Shown here: positions 14,580-21,821 of the stretch, piece after piece
How positions within the stretch are numbered: position 1 is the first letter of the stretch
Layout of the letters: the number at the start of each line of letters is the position of its first letter
NCBI GenBank assembly: GCA_900768105.1
Contig: CAAGBQ010000109.1
Span: 1-42,545, forward strand
Direction of reading: 5' to 3'
Origin: Oscillospiraceae bacterium
GTDB lineage: Bacteria > Bacillota > Clostridia > Oscillospirales > Ruminococcaceae
Length of the DNA: 42,545 bases
The notes under the pieces: generated by a model
What the model saw: only the letters and a program-made list of their open reading frames with translations
The model's database searches: none
Told to the model about the DNA's origin: nothing
Position numbers and translations under genes: made by a program

Positions 14580-15158
14580 TCATATTCCCGTAAGAATTTC
14601 TCCTTTTACGGCGGCGGAAACTCCCGCTGCATTTGCTTCATCCGTATCAATGTGCATTGCCGGATAAAACTCCGGGCTTACACGGATAACAACATCGCCG
14701 AAAACAGTTGTGCGCTCTTCGGACCCTATTTTTACAAAAACTTTTTCCTTATCTCGAAGGCCGAATTTTTCGGCGGTTTCCGGATTAAGATGAATGTGGC
14801 GCTTTGCGGCGATAACCCCCTCGGAAAGTTCCACCTCTCCGCATGGACCCACCAGTTTGCACGCTCCGGAACCGGCAAGGTCGCCGCTTTCACGAATCGG
14901 TGCGCAAACGCCAAGTGTGCGTGCATCAGTAAGGGATACTTCCACCTGAGTCTGCACACGCGCCGGACCAAGCACTATTACATTAGGAATTGACCTTTTT
15001 TCTCCTACAACTGTAACCCGCTCCTCACAGGCAAACTGACCCGGTTGGGAAAGGTAGCGCTTTTTTGTAAGCTCCGCGCCCCTTCCGAAAAGTATTTCTA
15101 TGTGTTCTTTTGAAAGATGAACATGCCTTGCGCTTGTTTCAACCATTATTTCTGCCAT
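14580..15158 (-). CDS. pduL: Phosphate propanoyltransferase PduL
   Basis: A 192-residue zinc-dependent phosphotransacylase that swaps CoA for phosphate on propionyl- or acetyl-CoA. The paired beta-barrel metal motifs are clear: SARHVHLSKE near residue 12 and AKRHIHLNPE in the second half, plus MHIDTDEAN near the end. Length fits the family. There is no N-terminal encapsulation helix, and no microcompartment shell or diol-utilisation genes are near, so this is probably a free housekeeping enzyme linked to acetate/propionate formation. It likely works with an acyl kinase; the only one in the window is the butyrate kinase at 40594. GGAGGAA precedes the ATG. Confidence 0.93.
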   Translation of the reverse strand: MAEIMVETSARHVHLSKEHIEILFGRGAELTKKRYLSQPGQFACEERVTVVGEKRSIPNVIVLGPARVQTQVEVSLTDARTLGVCAPIRESGDLAGSGACKLVGPCGEVELSEGVIAAKRHIHLNPETAEKFGLRDKEKVFVKIGSEERTTVFGDVVIRVSPEFYPAMHIDTDEANAAGVSAAVKGEILTGI

Positions 15159-15244
15159 TTATCTTCCTCCGAAAGTTTGCTTTATAATAGTATTGTATTA
15201 TTCAAAACAAACTTTTTCAAGTTTTTTATACCCTTGTGCCGCAA

Positions 15245-15985
15245 CTACTCCCATCGAAAAAAGCGCACCGAAAGTACGGAAAATATAATCGTAACTCCCG
15301 TCATTACCGCAATGGGCAAAAATATATTTTCGGCTGCCGTTCCCAAAAACGCGCTTTTCATAAGTGTAATCCCTTGTGCAAGAGGAAACACGCCTACAAT
15401 TTTTCTCAAAAATTCCGGCATAACCTCCATCGGCAGCGTAGCTCCGGAAAAAACAAGCATCGGGAAATAGAGCACGGAAGCAATAACGGAGGCCTGCTTT
15501 GAATTTTTTGCTATCCCGCCGACAAACATACCTACGGAAAGGGTTGAAAACATTGTAATAAGCCAGCTTCCGAAAAAAGTCAAGGCGGAGCCCCGAATTT
15601 TAACCTTCCAAATAAAAGCCGCCACCCAAAGAGTGACTAAAGACGCCGCGCAATAAAACACATAAAGCGCAAGTTCCACGCCCAAAAGCAGCGCGGGGCT
15701 TGCCGGAGTTACCCAAAGGCGCTTCAGCACTTTACGCTCACGGAGGTCCGCAAGCGCCATAGGCAGCCCCATAAGCCCGCCCGCACAAATTGAAATTGCG
15801 CAAAGCGCACCGAAGGATTGTTCCATAAAGGTATACCCCGCTCCGTCAAATGCGGGTTTTTCTCCGCATATAATGCCTAATACCGCCATAATCACAAGCG
15901 GCATAATTATTGCAAAAATAGGCATATTCATATCCCGTATGCTCAATTTTATCTGGTTTTTTAAAAATATGAAAAAGCCTTTCAT
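15245..15985 (-). CDS. ABC-2 type transporter permease
   Basis: A 246-residue membrane protein with six hydrophobic helices in the ABC-2 pattern: a short cytosolic start (residues 1-15), a helix near 20-40, then paired helices up to a C-terminal one (about 220-240). A conserved LPLxxxPEFLRKI-like amphipathic segment (ATLPMEVMPEFLRKIVG) precedes the last helices, as in drug/lantibiotic exporters such as DrrB and NodJ types. The start codon overlaps the stop of the ATPase gene by four bases (ATGA), so the two are translationally coupled. The substrate is unknown. Confidence 0.9.
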   Translation of the reverse strand: MKGFFIFLKNQIKLSIRDMNMPIFAIIMPLVIMAVLGIICGEKPAFDGAGYTFMEQSFGALCAISICAGGLMGLPMALADLRERKVLKRLWVTPASPALLLGVELALYVFYCAASLVTLWVAAFIWKVKIRGSALTFFGSWLITMFSTLSVGMFVGGIAKNSKQASVIASVLYFPMLVFSGATLPMEVMPEFLRKIVGVFPLAQGITLMKSAFLGTAAENIFLPIAVMTGVTIIFSVLSVRFFRWE

Positions 15986-16707
15986 TCTTCCGTTCCCTCC
16001 TCATCCGAAAGCATAATATATGCGTCCTCAAAGTTTGCGCACCCGCATTTGCGCTTTGCTTCTTCCACCGTACCGTAAAAAGCCGTATTTCCTTTTTTCA
16101 GTATGCATATTTTGTCGCAAAGCGCCTCCACCTCGTCCATAAAATGCGATGTTAAAAAAATTGTGAGTCCCCGCCCTTTAAGCTCTTCAAGCGTTTTCCA
16201 AACACCGCGGCGCGCTTTTGCGTCAAGCCCCGTTGTAAGCTCGTCCAAAAACACAAGTTCCGGATTCGGAATAAGCGCCAAAACAATAAAAAGGCGCTGT
16301 TTTTCCCCTCCGGAAAGGTTTTTTACCGAAGCCTTCAGCTTATCTCCTATCCCAAAACGAAGGCAAAGTTCCTTCCAGTTTGCGGGGGTTCGGTATAGGC
16401 TCGCCGTTTCCTCGCAAAGTTCAAAAACTTTTATTTCCTGCTGATAATTCCCCTCTTGAAACTGTACGCCTATACGCTGAAAAAGCTCATTTCGACGATT
16501 GCTTGGGCTTTGCCCAAGCAAAAAAACGCTTCCGGAATCCGGCTTCTTTGTCCCTAAAATACATTCAACGGTTGTGCTTTTCCCCACGCCGTTTGCTCCC
16601 AAAAGCCCGAACACCTCTCCCTTTTCCACGGAAAAGTTCAAATTATTCAGAACATTTTTTCCGCCGTAGGATTTTGTAAGCCCGTTTACGGCAACTGCTT
16701 TGTTCAT
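15982..16707 (-). CDS. ABC transporter ATP-binding protein
   Basis: A 241-residue ATPase with Walker A GANGVGKST (residues 35-43), a Q-loop at VQFQEG, signature LSGGEKQR, Walker B PELVFLDEL and switch histidine TSHFMDE. It belongs to the DrrA/CcmA-like exporter family and drives the permease that follows. The C-terminal 20 residues are acidic. GGGAGGA lies nine bases before the ATG. A palindrome in the leader (16744-16759) may bind a local repressor, but no regulator gene is adjacent. Confidence 0.93.
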   Translation of the reverse strand: MNKAVAVNGLTKSYGGKNVLNNLNFSVEKGEVFGLLGANGVGKSTTVECILGTKKPDSGSVFLLGQSPSNRRNELFQRIGVQFQEGNYQQEIKVFELCEETASLYRTPANWKELCLRFGIGDKLKASVKNLSGGEKQRLFIVLALIPNPELVFLDELTTGLDAKARRGVWKTLEELKGRGLTIFLTSHFMDEVEALCDKICILKKGNTAFYGTVEEAKRKCGCANFEDAYIMLSDEEGTEE

Positions 16708-16743
16708 CAGTTAATTCCTCCCGACCGATTCTTTATTTTCTTT

Positions 16744-16759
16744 GTGCCATATATGGTAC
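16744..16759. promoter_or_regulatory. Palindrome upstream of the ABC operon
   Basis: GTGCCATATATGGTAC is a near-perfect inverted repeat with a perfect 10-base core CCATATATGG. It lies 37 bases before the ATG of the ATPase gene, a position suited to an operator or to a -10 region overlapped by one. Confidence 0.4.
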
Positions 16760-16830
16760 CTCTCCCGCCTGCTCATTTTCTCGACTTTTCTTGCCTATCT
16801 GCAAAAGAGCTTTGCGTGCTTAAACAAAAA

Positions 16831-16866
16831 AATATCCGTGCTCAAAATGAGCACGGGTATTTTTTG
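16831..16866. terminator. GTGCTC-core hairpin, copy 3 (terminator)
   Basis: A 14-bp stem (16831-16844 with 16848-16861, one G-T pair) is flanked by T runs on both strands. It stands downstream of the DUF998 gene (minus strand) and upstream of the ABC operon. The inner part CCGTGCTCA/TGAGCACGG is shared with the other copies. Confidence 0.85.
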
Positions 16867-16910
16867 ATTATAAATTCACTTCTGTAATCGAAAAAGCAAA
16901 ATTGCTGTTT

Positions 16911-17549
16911 TCACCGCTTTTCCCTTCCGCTACCGAATCCGGCATACAGATAAATTCCCAGCGCCGCATTAAAGCCCACTGCCGCAAAGGTGCCGAACCT
17001 TTCCACGACCCCGAAATATTCCCTTGGAACAATGTTTGTTCCAATTGCCCCAATTATCATCAAAAAAAGTGCCGCTCCTGCGCATATTCCTATTCCCCGT
17101 CCCGCTTTTTTAATAAGCCCACCGCAAATAATCAATGCAAGCGATACTATTGAAAGCAGCACTACCGCAACGGTAATTCCTATGTGCATTGCGTTTTGAA
17201 AGCCCGAAACATTTCCCGCTTCCGAAAGCGGAAACATGGTATATCCCGCCGCACTGATAAAATTCATCAGCGCAAAAAGATATATCCCCATACGGATAAA
17301 TTTGCTTTGCAGCCTTTCCGCAGCAATACAGCACGCAGTACAGCAGGCAATTCCGCACGGCATATAAAGCGCCGAAAGGCGGTTCCACAACATTCTTGAA
17401 GGTGCCGTTTCCGCCGAAAGATCGCTTACCGCCATCGAAAGCCTGTCATAGCCCGGATAAGCAAGCGGAGCGAATATTACCGCCGCCGCATAGGAAATCA
17501 AACTGATTACCCCAAGCAAGCCTATGTAATTTATAAGCTTCTTTTTCAT
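16911..17549 (-). CDS. DUF998 family membrane protein
   Basis: A 212-residue integral membrane protein with six hydrophobic helices. DUF998 hallmarks are present: YPGYDRLSMAVSDLSAETAP after the first helix, and YFGVVERFGTFAAVGF before the last. The function of the family is unknown. GAGGAC precedes the ATG. It is the last of three genes separated by 15-base gaps (DUF1653, DUF2087, DUF998). The reading frame ends close to the hairpin at 16831. Confidence 0.87.
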   Translation of the reverse strand: MKKKLINYIGLLGVISLISYAAAVIFAPLAYPGYDRLSMAVSDLSAETAPSRMLWNRLSALYMPCGIACCTACCIAAERLQSKFIRMGIYLFALMNFISAAGYTMFPLSEAGNVSGFQNAMHIGITVAVVLLSIVSLALIICGGLIKKAGRGIGICAGAALFLMIIGAIGTNIVPREYFGVVERFGTFAAVGFNAALGIYLYAGFGSGREKR

Positions 17550-17564
17550 ACATTTGTCCTCTTT

Positions 17565-17879
17565 TCAAATATTCTTCGCAACAAATTCCGCAAGCGGCGG
17601 AATTTCATTCTCCTTTTGATAAAGGCTGCAGTCCGCCGTCCGGTTAAGCAGGCGCTTGTTATACATTTCTCTGCGAAGAGTTGCATGGTCGTGAAAAACG
17701 GCCCATTTATCAAGAATATTATTTATCTCCTGTTCGGAATACTGCCTTCCCGCCTCTATCTTACCCGCAAGATACCAAATTGCCATAAGCTGCTTTTTGT
17801 TCTTTGCCGGAAATGCCGTAAGCCTCCCTTTCTCATCCATAAAGGGTTTTAATTCCTTCAATCCGCCTTCCGTATCCAT
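17565..17879 (-). CDS. DUF2087 domain protein
   Basis: A 104-residue soluble protein containing the DUF2087 signature: LTAFPAKNKKQLMAIWYLAG, a Y-S/T-E-x-E-I-N motif (QYSEQEINNIL), then HDHATLRREMYNKRLLNRT. DUF2087 is a winged-helix-like domain often fused to or placed next to transcription regulators, so a nucleic-acid-binding role is possible. It is the middle gene of a three-gene operon; the spacing to both neighbours is 15 bases. Confidence 0.88.
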   Translation of the reverse strand: MDTEGGLKELKPFMDEKGRLTAFPAKNKKQLMAIWYLAGKIEAGRQYSEQEINNILDKWAVFHDHATLRREMYNKRLLNRTADCSLYQKENEIPPLAEFVAKNI

Positions 17880-17894
17880 ATGCTTTTACCCCTT

Positions 17895-18143
17895 TCAGTG
17901 TCCCGCAACGCTTTCGATTTCCTGAAGCTCAAAGCGATATTCCTGCTTTGCATCGGGATATTTTTCTCTGTCCACCTTGCTCAAAAACATTGAAAGCGGA
18001 CGAAGCCAAAGGCTTCCGTCGCCATAAAGCTTGCGATAAATTACATATTCCTCTCCGTCCTCGGAGCTTTTTGCAACTCCCTCCGCCAAATAATAATCGC
18101 CTTTAAAATGGCGATAAACTCTTCCGATTTTAAGTTCCCGCAT
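17895..18143 (-). CDS. DUF1653 domain protein
   Basis: An 82-residue soluble beta-rich protein of the DUF1653 family: KIGRVYRHFKGDYYLAEGVA, then YVIYRKLYGDGSLWLRPLSM and a short charged tail. Function unknown. The ATG at 18143 is chosen because GGAGGA lies nine bases upstream; the frame opens 15 codons earlier but those codons cover the promoter region. It is the first gene of the operon that continues with DUF2087 and DUF998. Confidence 0.88.
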   Translation of the reverse strand: MRELKIGRVYRHFKGDYYLAEGVAKSSEDGEEYVIYRKLYGDGSLWLRPLSMFLSKVDREKYPDAKQEYRFELQEIESVAGH

Positions 18144-18177
18144 AATAAAAATCCTCCGTAAAAATTCGCTAAACACC

Positions 18178-18206
18178 ATTATATTCACATTTCAGCAAAA
18201 TTACAA
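18178..18206 (-). promoter_or_regulatory. Promoter of the DUF1653 operon
   Basis: TTGTAA (18201-18206) and a perfect TATAAT (18178-18183) are 17 bases apart on the minus strand. The divergent promoter of the flavodoxin remnant starts 27 bases away. Confidence 0.75.
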
Positions 18207-18232
18207 CACAATTTTTTTTAACATTTCGGGGC

Positions 18233-18261
18233 TTGACAATGTCACTGTGAAATGCTATAAT
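18233..18261 (+). promoter_or_regulatory. Promoter of the flavodoxin-YajC operon
   Basis: A perfect TTGACA (18233-18238) and a perfect TATAAT (18256-18261) are 17 bases apart. They drive the plus-strand operon starting at 18322. Confidence 0.85.
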
Positions 18262-18269
18262 GCAAGCAT

Positions 18270-18284
18270 AAAGTTAAAGTTAGG
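18270..18284. promoter_or_regulatory. Operator-like site resembling the MerR palindrome
   Basis: AAAGTTAAAGTTAGG follows the -10 box by nine bases. It differs in few positions from AAAGTTAAGTTTAGG, which is one face of the palindrome at 634-651 in front of the MerR gene. The placement relative to the -10 box is also similar, so the same regulator could bind both. Confidence 0.4.
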
Positions 18285-18321
18285 TTTATGTATGGCTTAT
18301 ACCACCCGAAAGGAGAAAAAT

Positions 18322-18738
18322 ATGTCAAAGCTTATAGCATACTATTCCCGTGCCGGAGAAAACTATTTCGACGGCGAATACCGCCGCATTACCGTTGGCA
18401 ATACGGAAAAAGCCGCAAAAATGCTCTGCAAACTTTCCGGAGCAAAGCTTTTTTGCATTGAGCAGGAGGTTCCCTATTCCGACGATTATAAAACCTGCAT
18501 AAAAAATACCGATTTTTCTTTTTTGCCGATTCATGTTAAAGTATATTTGCAGCAAATCTTTGGCGGGCAAAACGGAGCGCTCCATAAGGAGCTTTTCGCG
18601 GCAGTTCTGCCGTTTTGCCCATCGCCGCTCCTCTTTTTCGGGAAGGCGGACCGGCGCCGCAGCGTTACAAATGGCGTTGGAGGCGTTGTGCTGCCGGTCC
18701 GCTTTTCCGGCGGCGAAAATTTCCTGCCGCAATTATAA
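18322..18738 (+). pseudogene. Truncated flavodoxin
   Basis: The first 66 residues are clear flavodoxin: KLIAYYSRAGENYF, the phosphate loop region and VGNTEKAAKMLCKLSGAKLF, followed by VPYSDDYKTCIKNTDF. This matches the FMN-binding start of the short flavodoxins used in clostridial redox metabolism. From about residue 67 the frame continues for 72 codons into sequence with no flavodoxin likeness (the isoalloxazine-binding loops and the C-terminal half are gone), within a stretch full of inverted repeats. GGAGA precedes the ATG at 18322. It is very unlikely to bind FMN normally. It keeps an intact promoter and still leads the operon with the YajC-like genes, so the transcript may now serve mainly the downstream genes. 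Confidence 0.75.
18546..18733. mobile_element. Possible MITE-like inverted-repeat element
   Basis: A 188-base segment has imperfect terminal inverted repeats (left TTTGCAGCAAATCTTTGG, right reading ATTGCGGCAGGAAATTTT on the other strand) and is bordered on both sides by TATA (18542-18545 and 18734-18737). Inside are two strong hairpins: GGGCAAAACGG with CCGTTTTGCCC (about 18564-18620) and GCGGACCGGC with GCCGGTCCGC (about 18646-18702). It has no transposase. The structure fits a small non-autonomous element with a TA-type target, but a structured RNA is also possible. Confidence 0.4.
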
Positions 18739-18758
18739 TTTGAAAGGGGCACTTTTCG

Positions 18759-19130
18759 ATGATTCCCGCTTCGCTAACCACGCTTGACCCCCAGCAAATA
18801 TGGAGCTTTGTAATCGGCGAAATTCCGTTTATCCTTTTCATGGCGCTGCTTATTTATATCCTTTGGCTTCGCCCAAAACGCATAGAGCGCCGCGAATCCG
18901 CCGACCCGAACAGAAAGACTCAAATGGGCGACGAGCTGCTTTTCCGCGACGGAATGGTTGGCATAATTACAAAATATAAAGACGGCATAGTTACCATTGA
19001 AAGCGGCGGCGCTCACGATAAATTTCAAATAAGCGACACATTTTTTGTAGAAAACATAAGCGCAAAGGAGCGTGCTCAAAAAGCATACAGCCGGCTTTCT
19101 TTTTGGCAAAAGCTACTTTCAAAAATATAA
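18759..19130 (+). CDS. YajC-like membrane protein
   Basis: A 123-residue protein with one N-terminal membrane helix (about 20-40, IPFILFMALLIYILWL) followed by the YajC-like cytosolic part: RPKRIERR, then MGDELLFRDGMVGIITKYKDGIVTIESG. This is the typical G-D-x-(V/L)-x-T/F-x-GxxGxI...IESG pattern of YajC, the auxiliary subunit of the Sec translocon. No SecD/SecF genes are near, so it may be a divergent or stand-alone member. AAAGGGG precedes the ATG. Spacing to the next gene is 15 bases. Confidence 0.8.
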   Translation: MIPASLTTLDPQQIWSFVIGEIPFILFMALLIYILWLRPKRIERRESADPNRKTQMGDELLFRDGMVGIITKYKDGIVTIESGGAHDKFQISDTFFVENISAKERAQKAYSRLSFWQKLLSKI

Positions 19131-19145
19131 AGCGGAGGGATAAAA

Positions 19146-19445
19146 ATGCCTTATCTTACCACAGCGACAAATGAAATAAACATGAACCCAAAATTTTTGC
19201 TGATATTGCTTATTGCGGCGGCAATTGTATTCATCGGGAACCTTATTATAAAGGCAATAAAAAAGGACCGAACCGCAAAGGCAATTGCCGCTCTTTCCCG
19301 CGGTGACAAGCTTGTTCTTTGCAACGGAATGAACGGAGCTTTTCTTTCAAAAAGCGAGGGAACGGTAGAAGTGGAGCTTTCCTCCGGCGCCCGCGCCCGC
19401 TTTATGGAATGGGCGGTGCTTGAAATAAACGGCAAAAAGCTATGA
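19146..19445 (+). CDS. Second YajC-like small membrane protein
   Basis: A 99-residue protein. One helix (about 15-35, FLLILLIAAAIVFIGNLIIK) is followed by a YajC-like beta domain: RGDKLVLCNGMNGAFLSKSEGTVEVELSSG. The pattern parallels the preceding protein, but sequence identity is low; the RPKxRR segment is replaced by KKDRTAKA. It probably arose as a diverged paralog. GGAGGG precedes the ATG at 19146; an internal ATG at residue 13 is possible. The stop overlaps the next start by four bases. Confidence 0.72.
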   Translation: MPYLTTATNEINMNPKFLLILLIAAAIVFIGNLIIKAIKKDRTAKAIAALSRGDKLVLCNGMNGAFLSKSEGTVEVELSSGARARFMEWAVLEINGKKL

Positions 19446-19966
19446 ACATTTGGACCGATATTGAGGAAAAGAGCGTAACTCCGGAACATTTCCCCGTTGT
19501 TGTGGAAATGGATTCTGACGCGGGCGTTAAATATTCCTTTGACGAAGCTACCGGTATGCTTTTTGCCGGAAAAATGTTTGCAAGTGCTGTTTCTGGTGTT
19601 TCCATCGGGTTTGTGCCGCGCACCTGCGCACCCGACGGCGGTCCGCTGGAAGTGCTTTTGCTTTGTGCAAAGCCCATTGTTCCCATGTCGCTTACAAAGG
19701 CGCACCCCATCGGTGTTCTCGCCTTTGAAAACGGTAAAGAAGCCGTGGTTGCGGCGCCTTCTTTCGATTCTATTTACGGCAAAACGGACACTATTGAACG
19801 CATTGATTCCAATGTGTTCCGCAGCGTGGAGCGCTTTTGCAACCTTTGCGGAAACAGCGGTGCAATAATCCGCAAATCCGGCCGAAAAGATGCGGAAAGC
19901 ATAATCCGAACCGCATTGCTTCGCTTTCGCAATGAGATAGACAAGCCGGAACGCTGGCTGCATTGA
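19442..19966 (+). CDS. Inorganic pyrophosphatase-like protein with altered active site
   Basis: A 174-residue protein resembling family I soluble pyrophosphatase: VVVEMDSDAGVKYSFDEATG matches the start of the family, then FVPRTCAPDGGPLEVLLLC and HPIGVLAF. In active enzymes the central motif is DGDPLDV; here it is DGGPLEV, so one metal-binding Asp is Gly and another is Glu. The tyrosine before GFIP is Ile, and the later DEAGED segment reads FENGKE. The enzyme is probably inactive or has a new substrate. It overlaps the preceding gene by four bases (ATGA), so it is translated together with the YajC-like pair. Confidence 0.75.
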   Translation: MNIWTDIEEKSVTPEHFPVVVEMDSDAGVKYSFDEATGMLFAGKMFASAVSGVSIGFVPRTCAPDGGPLEVLLLCAKPIVPMSLTKAHPIGVLAFENGKEAVVAAPSFDSIYGKTDTIERIDSNVFRSVERFCNLCGNSGAIIRKSGRKDAESIIRTALLRFRNEIDKPERWLH

Positions 19967-20120
19967 CCTTTTGTTAGCATCGCGCCCGTCCTTTACCTCC
20001 GGCCGCGGTTGTTATAAATAGTTTTGGCCTATTGCAATTCTCACTCCTTATTATATCCATTGACCTCCAAGACATATCTAAAGCAAGTAATAGGTAAAAA
20101 CGCTCTCTATATTTTCTGCG

Positions 20121-20154
20121 GCAAAGCCCGTGCTCAAATGAGCACGGGCTTTGC
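20121..20154. terminator. GTGCTC-core hairpin, copy 4
   Basis: A perfect 16-bp stem (20121-20136 with 20139-20154) has a two-base loop. It lies between two converging transcripts, the pyrophosphatase-like operon and the ten-gene cassette that ends at 20221, and marks one border of that cassette. T runs are weak on both sides. Confidence 0.8.
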
Positions 20155-20220
20155 TTTGCGGATATACTTCGGTTAATAAAAAATTTGTCGCTGAATTTAA
20201 AGGGCGGCGCTATCTGCCGC

Positions 20221-20712
20221 TCATCCTGCGCCGCATATACACAGCACTAAAATGGCAATCGCAAAAATAATCAAAGCAGAAAACATCAAAATCGGAACGG
20301 TATCTGCCAATCTGCATTTTTCAAATATACTGTTTGATTTATCAATGCTTTCTCTTTCAAACTCTTCCGGCAAAAGCCTGATAAGCTTTTCATATGTATC
20401 TCCGCTTTTATTAAGTCTTTTGGCATACTGCCTTGTAACATACAGGAATATAAACGACAATGCAATGCCCGCAATCGGAAACACTATATGGGGCATAATT
20501 TCTTGCAGCGTTGAATCCCATATCCTTATAAACGGAAATATTATAACGATAAGAACCGCAAAGAAAAATGTGTATGTCTGCTTCCACATCATTGAATCCC
20601 GATGTTCCCATTCACAATAGTATATGTTCATTAAAGCAAGCAATTCATCTGTTGTTTTAATATTATAAGCGATTCCCAAATCATCTGTTTTCGTTTTTGT
20701 AATTTCTGTCAT
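20221..20712 (-). CDS. Small membrane protein, last gene of the cassette
   Basis: A 163-residue protein with a soluble N-terminus (1-45, with WEHRDSMMWKQTYTFFFAVL at the entry of the first helix), helices at about 47-65 and 76-93, a charged cytosolic loop (YEKLIRLLPEEFERESIDK) and a third helix at about 142-160. The arrangement recalls the two-helix SLATT-like and other small effector-type membrane proteins, but I cannot assign a family. It lies 24 bases after the racemase gene and closes the ten-gene operon. Confidence 0.75.
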   Translation of the reverse strand: MTEITKTKTDDLGIAYNIKTTDELLALMNIYYCEWEHRDSMMWKQTYTFFFAVLIVIIFPFIRIWDSTLQEIMPHIVFPIAGIALSFIFLYVTRQYAKRLNKSGDTYEKLIRLLPEEFERESIDKSNSIFEKCRLADTVPILMFSALIIFAIAILVLCICGAG

Positions 20713-20736
20713 TTAATTTTCTTTCCCCGTTCTGTG

Positions 20737-21804
20737 CTATTCATTTATGTACGATTTTCCCACATACATACTTGTACAGCATTTTAACAGCCCCTCATAA
20801 TTTAGCTTAAACCTGATTATATCCCCCACTTGGGTATCCGTTCCCGATAAATTTATTATAGTGTGGTCGGAACTTGCACCTATTATCTCTAACGAAGGAT
20901 CAAGGGGAATAAGGTCGTTCGGAAAAACATCCTGCTTTCCGATTGCCAAAATTCCTCTCCTCATATATCCTCTGTCCACATATTCCACTTTGTTCCCAAA
21001 GGCATCCACCGACCTAACGCCAATTGGATACGAAGGCTTGTCCCGGATTTCGACTACCTCCGCCTCTAAAACAAAAGCGTCATCTTTTAACTCGCAAAAT
21101 TTATTCCCGCTTGCAGTATCGGTTCCCAAAAGGATTGCTTCGCCTATTCTTAAATTGTTGATTTCTTTCGGCATTTTGCCGTTTTTAATAAGATATAGCG
21201 AACTTGAATTTCCTCCCGATATTACAGGTATCTCTTCGTTCAAATCTTCTCGAAGCCGCTTTGCAATCCCTGCAAGCCACCCAAGGTTATTTTCATCCGG
21301 CATAACAGAACCGTAGCAGGTCAGATTGGTTCCTATTCCATAGAGTATAAGCCCCTCGCTGTTTTTTATAAGCTTTGCCGTCTTAATAATTTCTTCAAAA
21401 TCCTTATAAAAAATCCCTTCGCGCAAGTCACCAAGGTCTATCATCAAGATTATCTTATGCTTTTTTTCGCTTTTTTGGGCAGCTTTTGCCAATGCCGCTA
21501 TTGTTTTCGGCTCACTTTGAAGTGAAATGTCGCAGACTTTTACAATCTCATCCGCTCTGTCCGGCATTCCTATCCTCAAAAGCACTTTATTTGCGTCAAC
21601 CTTTATCCGCTGCAAGTTTTCCTCGCGGGAATCCGCTATTGCCGTATATCCGCATTTAATAACGCTTTCAACAATTTTGTCATCTTCGCAAACGCATTTT
21701 CCTACAAAAAACGGCTTTATTCCTACGCCTTTGCACCATTCTTGCACTGTTTTTGCGTTATACTTTATCTTTTCAAGATCTATCAGAAGCCTTGGGTACG
21801 ACAT
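20737..21804 (-). CDS. Alanine/ornithine racemase family PLP enzyme
   Basis: A 355-residue fold-type III PLP enzyme. It starts YPRLLIDLEKIKYNAKTVQE, with the PLP lysine in FFVGKC (Lys36; family consensus GVTK). It continues with the barrel segments KIILMIDLGDLREGI, VISGGNSSSL and LRIGEAILLG, and the C-terminal beta domain (VDRGYMRRGILAIG). It is closest to the ornithine racemase/alanine racemase-like family of clostridia, rather than to the cell-wall Alr, so the product is a D-amino acid of unknown identity. Position inside the operon (17 bases after the GNAT gene) suggests it serves the same system, perhaps by making a D-amino acid substrate for modification. This is inference. Confidence 0.88.
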   Translation of the reverse strand: MSYPRLLIDLEKIKYNAKTVQEWCKGVGIKPFFVGKCVCEDDKIVESVIKCGYTAIADSREENLQRIKVDANKVLLRIGMPDRADEIVKVCDISLQSEPKTIAALAKAAQKSEKKHKIILMIDLGDLREGIFYKDFEEIIKTAKLIKNSEGLILYGIGTNLTCYGSVMPDENNLGWLAGIAKRLREDLNEEIPVISGGNSSSLYLIKNGKMPKEINNLRIGEAILLGTDTASGNKFCELKDDAFVLEAEVVEIRDKPSYPIGVRSVDAFGNKVEYVDRGYMRRGILAIGKQDVFPNDLIPLDPSLEIIGASSDHTIINLSGTDTQVGDIIRFKLNYEGLLKCCTSMYVGKSYINE

Positions 21805-21821
21805 CCGTATATTTTCCTTTC

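Noticed and set aside
18325..18732. Minus-strand frame of 135 codons opposite the flavodoxin remnant
   Set aside because: It has no ribosome binding site and lies opposite both the clear flavodoxin start and the inverted-repeat segment; the coding sense is the plus strand.
18546..18733. Integron attC site in the inverted-repeat segment
   Set aside because: GTT and AAC-like triplets occur, but the R/L box order and spacing of attC are absent and no integrase is nearby.
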